Part shown: in pieces, positions 17,668 through 26,239 of the stretch
How positions within the stretch are numbered: position 1 is the first letter of the stretch
How the letters are laid out: each line of letters starts with the position of its first letter
Source: Arthrobacter sp. ov407
GTDB taxonomy: Bacteria; Actinomycetota; Actinomycetes; Actinomycetales; Micrococcaceae
Length of the DNA: 64,000 nt
Direction: 5' to 3'
NCBI RefSeq assembly: GCF_900102895.1
Contig: NZ_FNGD01000005.1
Coordinates: 62,001 to 126,000, forward strand
Translations under genes and position numbers: made by a program
The notes under the pieces: generated by a model
Database searches by the model: none
What the model was told of the DNA's origin: nothing
Seen by the model: only the letters and a program-made list of their open reading frames with translations

Positions 17668-18609
17668 ATGGCCAAGCGGGGCAGGGGGCGGGGCGCGGGA
17701 ACCGCCGAGCCAGGAGTGGTGGAAGTGCCCAAGGGTTCCCGGCCGGCCGGTCCTGTGGCCGGGGTGTATTACATCGACACGGGGGACTGCGAGTTGATCC
17801 CGGACCAGGACAATTCCACCGGCTGGCTCCTGCGCATCAACGGAGTCATGAGCTCGCACATTGACCTCGCGGACCCGTTGTTCCTGGACTTCGAGTACAT
17901 GCGCTGGATCGCCGCCCTTGTGGAGTCGCGCTGGCCGCGCGATTCAGAGCCCAGGCTGCGCGCCCTGCACCTCGGCGGAGGAGCATGCTCACTGGCCCGC
18001 TATTTCCACGCCGCCTATCCAGACGTCCGCCAGGTCGTGGTGGAGCTGGATGGCAAGCTCGCCGACTACGTCCGGGGATGGTTTGACCTGCCCAAGGCCC
18101 CGCTGCTGCGCCTGCGCGTGGGAGAGGCCCGGGAAGTCACCGAGAGCCTGACCCCGCAGACCCGGGACCTGATCATTCGCGACGTCTTCGCCGGCTCGCT
18201 GACCCCGCGGCCGCTGACCACCCGGGAATTCACCGAGCACGCCAAGCGCGTCCTGGCACCAGGCGGGATCTACGTGGTGAACTCAGGCGACGCCCCGGAC
18301 CTCAAGAATGCCCGCGAAGACGCCGCCACCATCGCCGACGCCTTTGCCTACACCGTGATCATCGCGGATCCGGCCATGCTCAAGGGCCGGCGCTACGGCA
18401 ACATGATCATGGCCGGCAGCGACCTCCCGTTCGACGACGATCCTGCCCTGGCGCGCCGTCTGCTCGGCGGTGCGGTGCCGGCGCACATCTGGAACGACGG
18501 GAAGGTGCGGGCGTTCGCCGCCGGCGCCGCCGTCCGCCATGACCCGGCAGGTTCCATCCCGGCCGAGACGCCGGCTGAGACCCCGACTGAACGGCCGACT
18601 GCTCCGTAA
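17668..18609 (+). CDS. Spermidine synthase-like protein
   Basis: A 313-residue protein with the polyamine aminopropyltransferase/SAM-like Rossmann fold: LRALHLGGGACSLARYF (about residue 95), VVVELDGKLADYV (about 122) and RDLIIRDVFAGSLTPRPLTT (about 168). The gatekeeper and diamine-binding residues are not obvious, so it may be one of the spermidine-synthase-like proteins of unknown substrate that are common in Actinobacteria. It has a basic N-terminus and a disordered Pro/Thr-rich tail with a repeated ET-P unit. No membrane segments. Start ATG 17668 follows GGGGGAT. Confidence 0.8.
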   Translation: MAKRGRGRGAGTAEPGVVEVPKGSRPAGPVAGVYYIDTGDCELIPDQDNSTGWLLRINGVMSSHIDLADPLFLDFEYMRWIAALVESRWPRDSEPRLRALHLGGGACSLARYFHAAYPDVRQVVVELDGKLADYVRGWFDLPKAPLLRLRVGEAREVTESLTPQTRDLIIRDVFAGSLTPRPLTTREFTEHAKRVLAPGGIYVVNSGDAPDLKNAREDAATIADAFAYTVIIADPAMLKGRRYGNMIMAGSDLPFDDDPALARRLLGGAVPAHIWNDGKVRAFAAGAAVRHDPAGSIPAETPAETPTERPTAP

Positions 18610-18637
18610 CGGCCCTTTTGGGGCGCCATAAGGGCGC

Positions 18638-19555
18638 CTACGGAGCAATCGATTTGGTTGCTCCCCGCCCCAGCAGGGCATCGCGGTGTGCCGCGGTCTG
18701 CTCCCGCAGTGCCTGCACGAGGGCCGCCACTGCCGGCCGGCGCATCGAATCGGGCCGGAGCACCATCCAATACGGGAGCAGTTCCGCGAATTCCTCTGGC
18801 AGGAGCCGGACGAGGTCCGGATGCAGGTCGGCCGCGAAGCAGGGCAGGAACCCGATCCCGGCGCCGGCGCGGGTGGCCTCCACGTGGACAAAGACGTTGG
18901 TGGAGCTCAGCCCGTCCCGCATGGTGGGCACCAGCCGCCGCGGGGCGTCCAGATCGTCCACCTGCAGCATCGAATCGACGAAATAGACCAGCGGGTGGGC
19001 CGTGAGTTCCTCCACGGTGGCCGGGGTGCCGTACTCGGCCAGGTAGCCGCGGGAGGCATACATTCCCAGCATGTACTCGCCGAGCTGCGCGGCCTCTGCC
19101 CGGTGCACCTGCGGCTCGCCGACCACCACCTCGATGTCCAGGCCGGAACGCTGCTGGAGCGCCCGGCGCGTCACGGTGATGATCTCTACGCTGAGGCCGG
19201 GATGGTCGCGGCGGAGCCGGGCCACAGCCGGGGCGGCGATGTAGGCGCTGAAGCCGTCCGTCGCGGTCATCCGGACGACGCCGGTGACAGGGTCCGGGGT
19301 ATGCCCGGGCTGCTCCAGCGTGCGCACGGCGCTCTCGACCTGCTCGGCCACCCGCACGGCCTCGGCACCGAGCTCGGTGAGCTCCCAGCCGCCGGACGCA
19401 CGCGAGAGCACGCGGCCGCCCAGCGCCTTCTCCAGCGCAGCGATCCGCCGGGAGACGGTGGTGTGGTTCAGCCCGAGAGTCTGGGCCGCCGTCGTAAATT
19501 TTGCCGAACGGGACACCGCGAGCAGGACCAGCAGATCATCGGGATTGGCGTTCAT
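18638..19555 (-). CDS. LysR family regulator, divergent from the 3-hydroxybutyrate genes
   Basis: ATG 19555 gives 305 residues with the LysR winged helix at the very start (NANPDDLLVLLAVSRSAKFT, then AAQTLGLNHTTVSRRIAALE) and a periplasmic-binding-type effector domain. It diverges from the MHS-type transporter gene across 131 bp. A TGCAATTCTGCA palindrome at 19559-19570 abuts its start and CCATTGA/TCAATGG arms at 19591-19597 and 19622-19628 lie mid-gap, as expected for LysR-controlled divergent promoters. The likely target is the transporter plus dehydrogenase pair. Confidence 0.9.
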   Translation of the reverse strand: MNANPDDLLVLLAVSRSAKFTTAAQTLGLNHTTVSRRIAALEKALGGRVLSRASGGWELTELGAEAVRVAEQVESAVRTLEQPGHTPDPVTGVVRMTATDGFSAYIAAPAVARLRRDHPGLSVEIITVTRRALQQRSGLDIEVVVGEPQVHRAEAAQLGEYMLGMYASRGYLAEYGTPATVEELTAHPLVYFVDSMLQVDDLDAPRRLVPTMRDGLSSTNVFVHVEATRAGAGIGFLPCFAADLHPDLVRLLPEEFAELLPYWMVLRPDSMRRPAVAALVQALREQTAAHRDALLGRGATKSIAP

Positions 19556-19558
19556 ATC

Positions 19559-19628
19559 TGCAATTCTGCACATACCGGGTGCCGGTTTGGCCATTGAATC
19601 GCCGTGAATGTGCGGCAATACTCAATGG
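19559..19628. promoter_or_regulatory. LysR-regulated divergent promoter region
   Basis: The gap contains a TGCA-N4-TGCA palindrome (19559-19570) and a wider inverted pair CCATTGA (19591-19597) / TCAATGG (19622-19628). These are the only clear dyads between the LysR gene and the transporter gene. Operator role is inferred from position. Confidence 0.4.
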
Positions 19629-19686
19629 AGCCATTTCAGTGCCGTGCGTCACGGCGCGTGTCACCGTGGACACTAAGGAGAACCAA

Positions 19687-21069
19687 ATGAGCGTAAACGA
19701 ACGCTCTGCAACACCCCCCGAAGCACCCGCATCCAAGGGTTCCGGGCTCAAGAAAATCGTCGCAGCCTCGATGGTGGGAACCGTCGTCGAGTGGTACGAA
19801 TTCTTCCTCTATGCCACCGCCGCCACCCTGGTGTTCGGCAAGTACTTCTTCCCCGCCACCGGCAACGAGCTGGACGGCATCATCCAGGCGTTCCTGACGT
19901 ACGCCGTCGGTTTCGTGGCCCGCCCGCTGGGCGGCATTGTCTTTGGCCAGATCGGCGACAAGCTCGGCCGCAAGCCCACCCTGCAGCTCACCATCATCAT
20001 CATCGGTGTCTCCACCTTCCTGATGGGCTGCCTCCCGGGCTTCGCCACCGTCGGCTACCTGGCGCCGGCGCTGCTGGTCTTCCTGCGCTTCATCCAGGGC
20101 TTCGCCCTCGGCGGCGAATGGGGCGGCGCTGTCCTGCTGGTCGCCGAGCACAGCCCCAACAAGTCCCGCGGCTTCTGGTCCAGCTGGCCCCAGGCCGCCG
20201 TTCCTGTGGGCAACCTGTTGGCCACCCTGGTCCTGTTCATCATGTCCAACGTGCTCAGCGCCGCCGACTTCCTCAGCTGGGGCTGGCGTGTGGCGTTCTG
20301 GCTCTCCGCCGTGATCGTGTTTGTCGGTTACTACATCCGCACCCACGTCTCCGAATCGCCCATCTTCCTCGAGGCCAAGGCCCAGCTGGAAGAGGAGCAG
20401 TCTGCCAGCTACGGCGTCCGCGAAGTCATCCGCAAATACCCCAAGGGCATCCTGCAGGCCATGGGCCTCCGGTTCGCGGAAAACATCATGTACTACCTCG
20501 TGGTCAGCTTCGCGATCGTCTATCTGAAGTCCGTGCACAAGTACGACACCTCCTCGCTGCTGCTGGCCCTGCTGATCGCCCACGTCATCCACTTCCTGGT
20601 CATCCCGCAGGTGGGGCGCCTCGTGGACAGCTGGGGCCGGAAGCCGGTCTACCTGGTCGGTGCCATCACCGGTGCGACCTGGCCGTTCTTCGCCTTCCCG
20701 ATGTTCGATACCCGCAATCCGGTGATCATCGTCCTGGCCGTTACGATCGGCCTGTGCCTGCACGCCTTCATGTATGCCGGCCAGCCGGCCCTCATGTCGG
20801 AGCTGTTCCCGACCCGGATGCGGTACGCCGGAGTCTCCCTGGGCTCGCAGGTCACCTCGATCTTCGCCGGTTCTCTGGCGCCGCTCCTGGCCACCCAGTG
20901 GCTCAAGGACACCGGCTCCTGGCTGCCCACCGCGATTTACCTGGTTGTCGCCTGCGCCATCACCACCGTGGCAGTGCTGAGCCTGAAGGAAACCAAGGGC
21001 ATCGCACTGGAGGACGTGGACCGGGCCGACGCCGAACGCGAAGGCCTGCCCGTAGCAGCCATGCGCTGA
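19687..21069 (+). CDS. MHS family MFS transporter (metabolite:proton symporter)
   Basis: From ATG 19687, preceded by AAGGAG, the product has 460 residues and 12 helices. MHS family signatures are clear: KKIVAASMVGTVVEWYEFFL (about residues 22-42), FGQIGDKLGRKPTLQLTI (about 92-110) and FIQGFALGGEWGGAVLLVAE (about 139). Members import shikimate, alpha-ketoglutarate, proline or short hydroxy-acids with protons. Because the next gene is a 3-hydroxybutyrate-type dehydrogenase and a LysR gene diverges, uptake of 3-hydroxybutyrate or a related acid is a reasonable inference. Confidence 0.9.
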   Translation: MSVNERSATPPEAPASKGSGLKKIVAASMVGTVVEWYEFFLYATAATLVFGKYFFPATGNELDGIIQAFLTYAVGFVARPLGGIVFGQIGDKLGRKPTLQLTIIIIGVSTFLMGCLPGFATVGYLAPALLVFLRFIQGFALGGEWGGAVLLVAEHSPNKSRGFWSSWPQAAVPVGNLLATLVLFIMSNVLSAADFLSWGWRVAFWLSAVIVFVGYYIRTHVSESPIFLEAKAQLEEEQSASYGVREVIRKYPKGILQAMGLRFAENIMYYLVVSFAIVYLKSVHKYDTSSLLLALLIAHVIHFLVIPQVGRLVDSWGRKPVYLVGAITGATWPFFAFPMFDTRNPVIIVLAVTIGLCLHAFMYAGQPALMSELFPTRMRYAGVSLGSQVTSIFAGSLAPLLATQWLKDTGSWLPTAIYLVVACAITTVAVLSLKETKGIALEDVDRADAEREGLPVAAMR

Positions 21070-21084
21070 GCTGCTTTTGTCACT

Positions 21085-21131
21085 GGGCTGCCTGAGTAAC
21101 TGGGCCGCTTGAGTAACTGGGCTGCTTGAGT
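21085..21131 (+). repeat. 17-bp tandem repeat, 2.8 copies
   Basis: Three units follow one another: GGGCTGCCTGAGTAACT (21085-21101), GGGCCGCTTGAGTAACT (21102-21118) and GGGCTGCTTGAGT (21119-21131). They fill the gap after the transporter stop. Nothing else in the window matches. Confidence 0.8.
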
Positions 21132-21134
21132 TTG

Positions 21135-21163
21135 GGCCGGCTCCAGCCACGCTGGAGCCGGCC
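21135..21163 (+). terminator. Strong GC hairpin between the transporter and dehydrogenase genes
   Basis: A perfect 13-bp stem (GGCCGGCTCCAGC / GCTGGAGCCGGCC) with a three-base loop. No U tract follows, so it may attenuate transcription or protect the upstream message end instead of terminating fully. Confidence 0.6.
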
Positions 21164-21198
21164 GCCTCATCGAATTTCTTGATATGGAAGGCTGAGTT

Positions 21199-21948
21199 AT
21201 GGAAAACACGCTGAACGGACGCAAGGCCCTGGTCACCGGCGGCGCCGGCGGGATCGGCGCAGCCAGCGTCCGCGCCCTGGCGGCGCGCGGGGCCAAAGTT
21301 GTGATCGCGGACATGGACGAGTCGGCCGCCGCTGACCTCGCCGACGAGGTCGGCGGCACCGCCTGGGCCGTCAACCTGCTCGACGTCGAATCCCTCCAGA
21401 CGCTCAGCCTGGACTGCGACATCCTGGTCAACAACGCCGGGATCCAGCGCATCAGCCCCATCGAGGAGTTCGATCCGGCCGACTTCCGCCGCATCATCAC
21501 CCTCATGCTTGAGGCGCCGTTCCTGCTGATCCGGGCCGCGTTGCCGCACATGTACGCCAACAACTTCGGCCGGATCATCAACCTGTCCTCCGTACACGGG
21601 CTGCGGGCCTCGCCGTTCAAGAGCGCCTACGTCTCGGCCAAGCACGGACTGGAAGGCCTGAGCAAGGTGACGGCACTCGAAGGCGGGGCGCACGGAGTCA
21701 CGTCCAACTGCATCAACCCCGGCTACGTCCGGACACCCCTGGTCGAGGCGCAGATCGCCGACCAGGCCAAGGTGCATGGCATCCCGGAGTCCGAGGTGCT
21801 CGCCAAGATCATGCTGACCGAATCGGCGGTCAAGCGGCTCGTGGAGCCCGAGGAAGTGGCGTCCCTGGTGACGTGGCTGGCATCCGACGACGCCGGCATG
21901 GTCACCGGTGCCAGCTACACGATGGACGGCGGCTGGTCCGCCCGGTAG
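21199..21948 (+). CDS. bdhA: 3-hydroxybutyrate dehydrogenase (SDR)
   Basis: The 249-residue short-chain dehydrogenase has the TGGAGGIGAASV cofactor loop (about residues 13-24), NNAGIQ (about 78), catalytic Ser and Y-x3-K (SSVHGLRASPFKSAYVSAKH, about 130-150) and the family-typical INPGYVRTPLVEAQI (about 172). The NNAGIQ and KSAYVSAKHG details match 3-hydroxybutyrate dehydrogenases, which oxidise 3-hydroxybutyrate to acetoacetate with NAD. GGAAGG lies ten bases before ATG 21199. It follows the MHS transporter, giving a simple uptake-and-oxidation unit. Confidence 0.88.
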   Translation: MENTLNGRKALVTGGAGGIGAASVRALAARGAKVVIADMDESAAADLADEVGGTAWAVNLLDVESLQTLSLDCDILVNNAGIQRISPIEEFDPADFRRIITLMLEAPFLLIRAALPHMYANNFGRIINLSSVHGLRASPFKSAYVSAKHGLEGLSKVTALEGGAHGVTSNCINPGYVRTPLVEAQIADQAKVHGIPESEVLAKIMLTESAVKRLVEPEEVASLVTWLASDDAGMVTGASYTMDGGWSAR

Positions 21949-22011
21949 CCGACCACTGGCTGGGTTGCCCGGCTGGGTGGCCCGGCCCGGTTGCCCGCTT
22001 GGGTTGCCCGG

Positions 22012-22665
22012 TCAGTCGCCCCGCTGGAACTCCGCGGAGTTGCCCACGAGGGCCAGGGTGCCGCCCAGCCCGATCATCATCACGCCGCCGGTGGTGCTGA
22101 GCGCGGCGATCCGCCGGGGGGAGCGGGCAAACCAGTGCCGGGCCGTTCCCGCCGCGAGGGACCACGTACTGTCTGAAACCAGGGCAATCAGCAGGAAGAT
22201 GGCACCCAGCGTACCGAGCTGCACCGGAATCGCGCCGGCGGAGTAGTCCACAAACTGCGGAAGCACGGCTACGAAGAACACAATCGACTTGGGGTTGGTC
22301 GCACCCACAATGAAGCCCTCCCGCAGCACCCGGGCGGTCGAGGATGGGTTCGGGGAGGACGCCGTCGCCGGGCCGCCGCCACGGTGCCGGATCGCCTGGA
22401 TCCCGAGGTAGACAAGGTAGGCGGCGCCGGCGAATTTCACCACGCTGAACAGCAGCAGGGACTGGGCCAGCACCACGCCGACGCCAAGGGCCACGGCGGC
22501 GATCTGCACCACCTCCCCGGCCGCGTTCCCGAGGACGCTCAACAGCCCGCCCCTGCGTCCCAGGGCCAGGGTCCGTCCGATCACGAACAGCACGCTGGGC
22601 CCCGGGACGGCGATGAGTACGAGGGAGGCCAGGGCAAAGGCCAGGACGTTGGTATCGGGGACCAT
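22012..22665 (-). CDS. LysE/RhtB family amino acid exporter
   Basis: ATG 22665 gives 217 residues and six helices. The family pattern is plain: LIAVPGPSVLFVIGRTLALG (about residues 17-36), GNAAGEVVQIAAVALGVG and GFIVGATNPKSIVFFVAVLP (about 117-136). RhtB-type members export homoserine, threonine or related amino acids. It is convergent with bdhA across about 60 bp of repetitive GGGTTGCCCGG sequence and is 53 bp after the amino acid permease gene on the same strand. Confidence 0.9.
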   Translation of the reverse strand: MVPDTNVLAFALASLVLIAVPGPSVLFVIGRTLALGRRGGLLSVLGNAAGEVVQIAAVALGVGVVLAQSLLLFSVVKFAGAAYLVYLGIQAIRHRGGGPATASSPNPSSTARVLREGFIVGATNPKSIVFFVAVLPQFVDYSAGAIPVQLGTLGAIFLLIALVSDSTWSLAAGTARHWFARSPRRIAALSTTGGVMMIGLGGTLALVGNSAEFQRGD

Positions 22666-22718
22666 GCCTGATCTTAACCCCGCAGGGGGCGCTCCCGGGA
22701 GGCCTCGTCCCGGCGCCG

Positions 22719-24215
22719 TTACCGCCCGGCGGGAACCTGCGGGAGCTGGGCCGTTTCGTCCACGAGTTCCGCCCGCGCCCGGCCATGGCCGCGGACCCAG
22801 AGCCGGTAGGCGATTACCAGGACGCCGAGCCAGACGGCGCCCACATACAGCGCCACGCGGGTGTCCTCGAAGACGCCCAGAATCACGATCACGAGGGCCA
22901 TGAACGCGATGGTCAGCACGGAAGCGGCGGGCCACCACGGTGAGGGGAACTCCGACGCCGGCAGGGATTTGCGGGCGATCTCGCGTTTCATGGCGACGTG
23001 GGAGGCAAGGATCATGGCCCAGACCCATACGGTGGCGAAGGTGGCGATCGAGGCGATCAGCAGGAAGACGTCCTCCGGGATCACGGCGTTCAGAACCACC
23101 CCCACCAGCAGGATGCCGGTCATCATCACCACGGTCATCCACGGCACCCCGTGACGGGAAACCTTGCCGAAGCTCGCCGGGGCGTGGCCCTGCCGGGCAA
23201 GGCCGAAGAGGATCCGGCCGGCGCCGAAGATGTCGCTGTTGACGGCCGAGAGCGCCGCCGTGATGACCACCGCGTTGAGGATGTGGGGCGCGGCCGGGAT
23301 GCCCAGGCCGCTGAAGATCTGCACGAAGGGGCTGCCGTTGCTGCCAATTTCGTCCCACGGGAACAGGCTCATCAGCACGCCGAGCGTCAGCACATAGAAC
23401 AGCAGGACCCGGACGGGAACGGTGTTGACGGCCTTGGGGATGACCTTTTTCGGGTCGGCGGCTTCACCGGCGGTGATGCCGAGGGTCTCCACGCCGCCAA
23501 ACGCAAACATCACGACGGCGAAGGATGCCAGGAGCCCTTCGAACCCGTTGGGGAACAGGCCCCCGTGGTCCACGAGGTTGCCGAGCCCGGGCGCCACGGT
23601 GGCGCCGCCGGCCTGGAAGCCGAAGACGATGATCGCCGCCCCGCCCGCGATCATGGCGATGATGGCGGCAACCTTGATCAGGGAGAACCAGAATTCCAGC
23701 TCGCCGAACACCTTGACGCTAAGCAGGTTCAGGGCCGCCAGGAAGAAGATGATGGCCAGGATCCAGACCCAGCGCTCCACGCCGGGGAACCAGAATCCCA
23801 TGTAGATGCTGAACGCCGTGACATCCGCGATGGCCACGATCGCCATCTCGAAGACATAAGTCCAGCCGGTGACGAACCCGGCCAGCGGACCCAGGTAGCG
23901 GCTCGCGTACTGGCCGAAGGACCCGGACACCGGATGCCGCACCGCCATTTCACCCAGGGCGCGCATCACCATGAAGACTGCGGCGCCGCCGATCATGTAG
24001 GCGAGCAAGACGGCGGGCCCGGCCTTCTGGATGGCGGAGGCGGAGCCGTAGAACAGCCCCGTGCCGATCGCCGATCCCAGCGCCATGAAGCGGATGTGCC
24101 GGACATTGAGTCCCCGGCTGAGCACGGAGTCGACGGCTGCGCCGACGGCGGTGACGGCGCTGCCGGTGCCGGCTTCGTCAGGTGCCGGCTTCGTGGCGGT
24201 TTGGGCTTGTTGCAT
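22719..24215 (-). CDS. APC superfamily amino acid permease
   Basis: A 498-residue, 12-helix permease. The first helix holds the substrate-binding [20 protein letters not shown] (about residues 51-70); [20 protein letters not shown] (about 89-108) is typical of the amino-acid-transporter subfamily that includes GABA, proline and aromatic permeases (GabP/ProY/AroP). Substrate is not decidable. ATG 24215 has AGAAGG seven bases upstream. It diverges from the membrane protein/XRE operon. Confidence 0.9.
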   Translation of the reverse strand: MQQAQTATKPAPDEAGTGSAVTAVGAAVDSVLSRGLNVRHIRFMALGSAIGTGLFYGSASAIQKAGPAVLLAYMIGGAAVFMVMRALGEMAVRHPVSGSFGQYASRYLGPLAGFVTGWTYVFEMAIVAIADVTAFSIYMGFWFPGVERWVWILAIIFFLAALNLLSVKVFGELEFWFSLIKVAAIIAMIAGGAAIIVFGFQAGGATVAPGLGNLVDHGGLFPNGFEGLLASFAVVMFAFGGVETLGITAGEAADPKKVIPKAVNTVPVRVLLFYVLTLGVLMSLFPWDEIGSNGSPFVQIFSGLGIPAAPHILNAVVITAALSAVNSDIFGAGRILFGLARQGHAPASFGKVSRHGVPWMTVVMMTGILLVGVVLNAVIPEDVFLLIASIATFATVWVWAMILASHVAMKREIARKSLPASEFPSPWWPAASVLTIAFMALVIVILGVFEDTRVALYVGAVWLGVLVIAYRLWVRGHGRARAELVDETAQLPQVPAGR

Positions 24216-24342
24216 GCGAATACCTTCTCGTCATTGGGAGGGGGATCGCCATCCAGCAGACCATGTCCGGCCTTGCTGTGAGGAGTCTCACGGGAACTTC
24301 GTGTCTTTGATTTCAGACTGTGCGGCAGCCGCGCCGCTGGGA

Positions 24343-24424
24343 TTCCCCACCTTTGGCGGGGCCCGGCGGCGTGTGGTCCCGCGACGGCGGCGCGTCCCGG
24401 CGTCGTGGTGGCAAAGGTGGGGAA
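24343..24424. repeat. 13-bp inverted repeat in the permease upstream region
   Basis: TTCCCCACCTTTG (24343-24355) and CAAAGGTGGGGAA (24412-24424) are perfect inverted arms around a 56-base GC-rich loop. TGCGGCAGCC also occurs directly at 24321 and about 24445. This non-coding stretch of about 380 bp (24216-24594) otherwise holds only the promoter noted next. Confidence 0.7.
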
Positions 24425-24516
24425 ACTCCGCGCGGGGACCACGTGCGGCAGCCGGGGCGGGGGCGGCCCCGGCCGCCGCCGCCGTCGAACCCAAGCCTCA
24501 AGCGAGTCGAAAACTC

Positions 24517-24567
24517 TTGACACCATGTCAGGTTTTCTTTACTTTGGGGATGTCAGGTTTGTTTTAC
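24517..24567 (+). promoter_or_regulatory. Promoter with 18-bp tandem operator-like repeat
   Basis: TTGACA (24517-24522) and TACTTT (24540-24545) are spaced by 17 bases, a sigma-70-type promoter. Two near-identical 18-mers overlie and follow it: ATGTCAGGTTTTCTTTAC (24525-24542) and ATGTCAGGTTTGTTTTAC (24550-24567), 16 of 18 identical, 25 bp apart. They would block or position polymerase if bound by the XRE protein encoded downstream. Confidence 0.6.
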
Positions 24568-24594
24568 ATAGCGCTGGTGGCCCGGGAGCGGCAG

Positions 24595-25023
24595 ATGTCA
24601 TTTGAAGAGAAGAGCGCCTGGATCATGGGGGTGCTAGCGGCCGCAACCTATGCCGTGTACCTCGCCGTCGTTTTTGGCCTGGCCGGCACCATGCCGCTCA
24701 CGGAAGTGCCGTACGTGGCGCCGCTGCTGTGGACGGTCGGCGCCTCGATCGGCCTTTCGATCGTGCTCCACCTGGTGATCCGGGCGCTGTCCGCCAAGGA
24801 CGCCGGCATGAAGGACCAGCGGGACAAGGAGATCTACCGCTTCGGCGAGCACATCGGCCAGTCCTTCCTCGTCGTCGGGGCCGTGACGGCGCTCCTTCTG
24901 GCCATGGCCGAGCTCGATCACTTCTGGATCGCCAACGTCATCTACCTGGCCTTCGTCCTGTCGGCGATCCTGGGATCCGTGGCCAAGGTGGTCGCCTACC
25001 GCAAAGGCTTCCAGCCGTGGTGA
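24595..25023 (+). CDS. Small four-helix membrane protein of the XRE operon
   Basis: ATG 24595 (GGGAG six bases upstream; MSFEEKSAWIMGVLAAATYA) gives 142 residues with four hydrophobic segments: WIMGVLAAATYAVYLAVVFGLAG, APLLWTVGASIGLSIVLHLVI, GQSFLVVGAVTALLLAMAE and ANVIYLAFVLSAILGSVAKVV (positions about 8-30, 42-62, 86-104, 112-132). This resembles the small inner-membrane proteins often paired with short XRE regulators. Function is unknown. It overlaps the regulator gene by GTGA at 25020-25023. Confidence 0.75.
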   Translation: MSFEEKSAWIMGVLAAATYAVYLAVVFGLAGTMPLTEVPYVAPLLWTVGASIGLSIVLHLVIRALSAKDAGMKDQRDKEIYRFGEHIGQSFLVVGAVTALLLAMAELDHFWIANVIYLAFVLSAILGSVAKVVAYRKGFQPW

Positions 25024-25250
25024 AGCCGACCCGGGTCACGAACTCCATCCGGCGCCTGCGCTTCGAAAGCGGCGAGCTGACCCAGGCAGAGCTCGCCGAG
25101 CGTATCGGCGTGACCCGCCAGACGGTCATCGCCATCGAACAAGGCCGCTACTCGCCGTCGCTTGAGCTGGCGTTCCAGATTGCCCACGTTCTCAAAGTTC
25201 CGCTCGATGACGTCTTCCAGTACCCCGACTTTGAAGGAGAAACACCATGA
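25020..25250 (+). CDS. Short XRE-family helix-turn-helix regulator
   Basis: GTG 25020 gives 76 residues consisting only of a Cro/CI-type helix-turn-helix: NSIRRLRFESGELTQAELAE, then RIGVTRQTVIAIEQGRYSPS, then LELAFQIAHVLKVPLDDVFQ. Such bare HTH proteins (YozG/AnsR-like) usually repress their own operon. Overlaps at both ends (GTGA upstream, ATGA downstream) couple it to the membrane protein and the oxidoreductase. Confidence 0.9.
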   Translation: MKPTRVTNSIRRLRFESGELTQAELAERIGVTRQTVIAIEQGRYSPSLELAFQIAHVLKVPLDDVFQYPDFEGETP

Positions 25251-26218
25251 AAGCGATCGTTCAGGATGTTTACGGTTCCGTTGAAGTGTTGGAGCTGCGG
25301 GACGTCGAAGCCCCCGTGCCCGGCGATGACGACGTGCTGATCCGGGTCCGGGCCGCCGGCGTCGACCAGGGCGTGTGGCACCTCATGACGGGTCTTCCGT
25401 ACCTGACCCGCGCAGTCGGCTACGGGCTTAGGAAACCGAAGACCCGCATTCGGGGCCGGGCCGTGGCGGGCCGGGTGGAGGCTGTCGGCCGGAACGTTGT
25501 CGGCTTCCGGTCGGAGGACGAGGTGTACGGCACCTGCGAGGGATCCTTCGCCGAATACGCGTGCGCAAAGGAAGGCCGGCTCGCGCTGAAGCCGAAGAAC
25601 CTCAGCTTTGAACAGGCCGCAGCCGTCCCGATCTCCGCCGTCACGGCCCTCCAGGCGCTCCGGGACGCCGGCAGGGTCCAAGTCGGGCAGGAGGTCCTCG
25701 TGATCGGCGCGGCCGGCGGTGTGGGCACGTACGCGGTGCAGCTCGCCAAGGCGTTTGGGGCACAGGTGACGGGGGTGTGTAGTACCGCGAAAACCGATCT
25801 GGTCCGGTCAATCGGCGCGGACCATGTCATCGACTACAAGCATGACGACTTCGCGGATGGGGCCAGGCAGTTCGACCTCATTGTCGACACCGCCGGCAAC
25901 CGCCCGGTCGCCGTCCTCCGGCGGGCGCTCAAGCCAAAGGGAACGCTCGCGATTGTCGGCGGGGAAGGTGGAGGGCGGCTGGCCGGCGGGATTGGACGCT
26001 CGCTCGGCGCGGCACTGCTCTCCGTGTTTGTCGGCCAGCGGCTCACAGGCGTCATGTCCGCAGAGCGCGCCGAGGACCTCCGGTTCCTGACCGGGCTCAT
26101 CGAGGCGGGCGCGGTGACTCCGGTCATCGGCAAGTGCTATGCCCTGGCGGACGCGCCTGCGGCAATCCGGGACCTGCGCGACGGCCACCTCCGCGGGAAG
26201 GCCGTTGTCACCGTTTGA
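25247..26218 (+). CDS. NAD(P)-dependent quinone oxidoreductase-like protein (zinc-free MDR)
   Basis: A 323-residue medium-chain reductase-type protein: GroES-like N-terminus with AGVDQGVWHLMTGLPYL (about residue 37) and GRAVAGRVEAVGRNVVGF, then Rossmann motif VLVIGAAGGVGTYAVQLAKA (about 150) and DHVIDYKHDDFADG (about 192). Zinc ligands of alcohol dehydrogenases are absent, as in quinone oxidoreductases (Qor/zeta-crystallin type), which reduce quinones or enals with NADPH. ATG 25247 overlaps the XRE stop, so it is the third gene of that operon; a redox or xenobiotic response role is inference. Confidence 0.88.
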   Translation: MKAIVQDVYGSVEVLELRDVEAPVPGDDDVLIRVRAAGVDQGVWHLMTGLPYLTRAVGYGLRKPKTRIRGRAVAGRVEAVGRNVVGFRSEDEVYGTCEGSFAEYACAKEGRLALKPKNLSFEQAAAVPISAVTALQALRDAGRVQVGQEVLVIGAAGGVGTYAVQLAKAFGAQVTGVCSTAKTDLVRSIGADHVIDYKHDDFADGARQFDLIVDTAGNRPVAVLRRALKPKGTLAIVGGEGGGRLAGGIGRSLGAALLSVFVGQRLTGVMSAERAEDLRFLTGLIEAGAVTPVIGKCYALADAPAAIRDLRDGHLRGKAVVTV

Positions 26219-26239
26219 GCCTTGCCTACTGAGCTTGGT

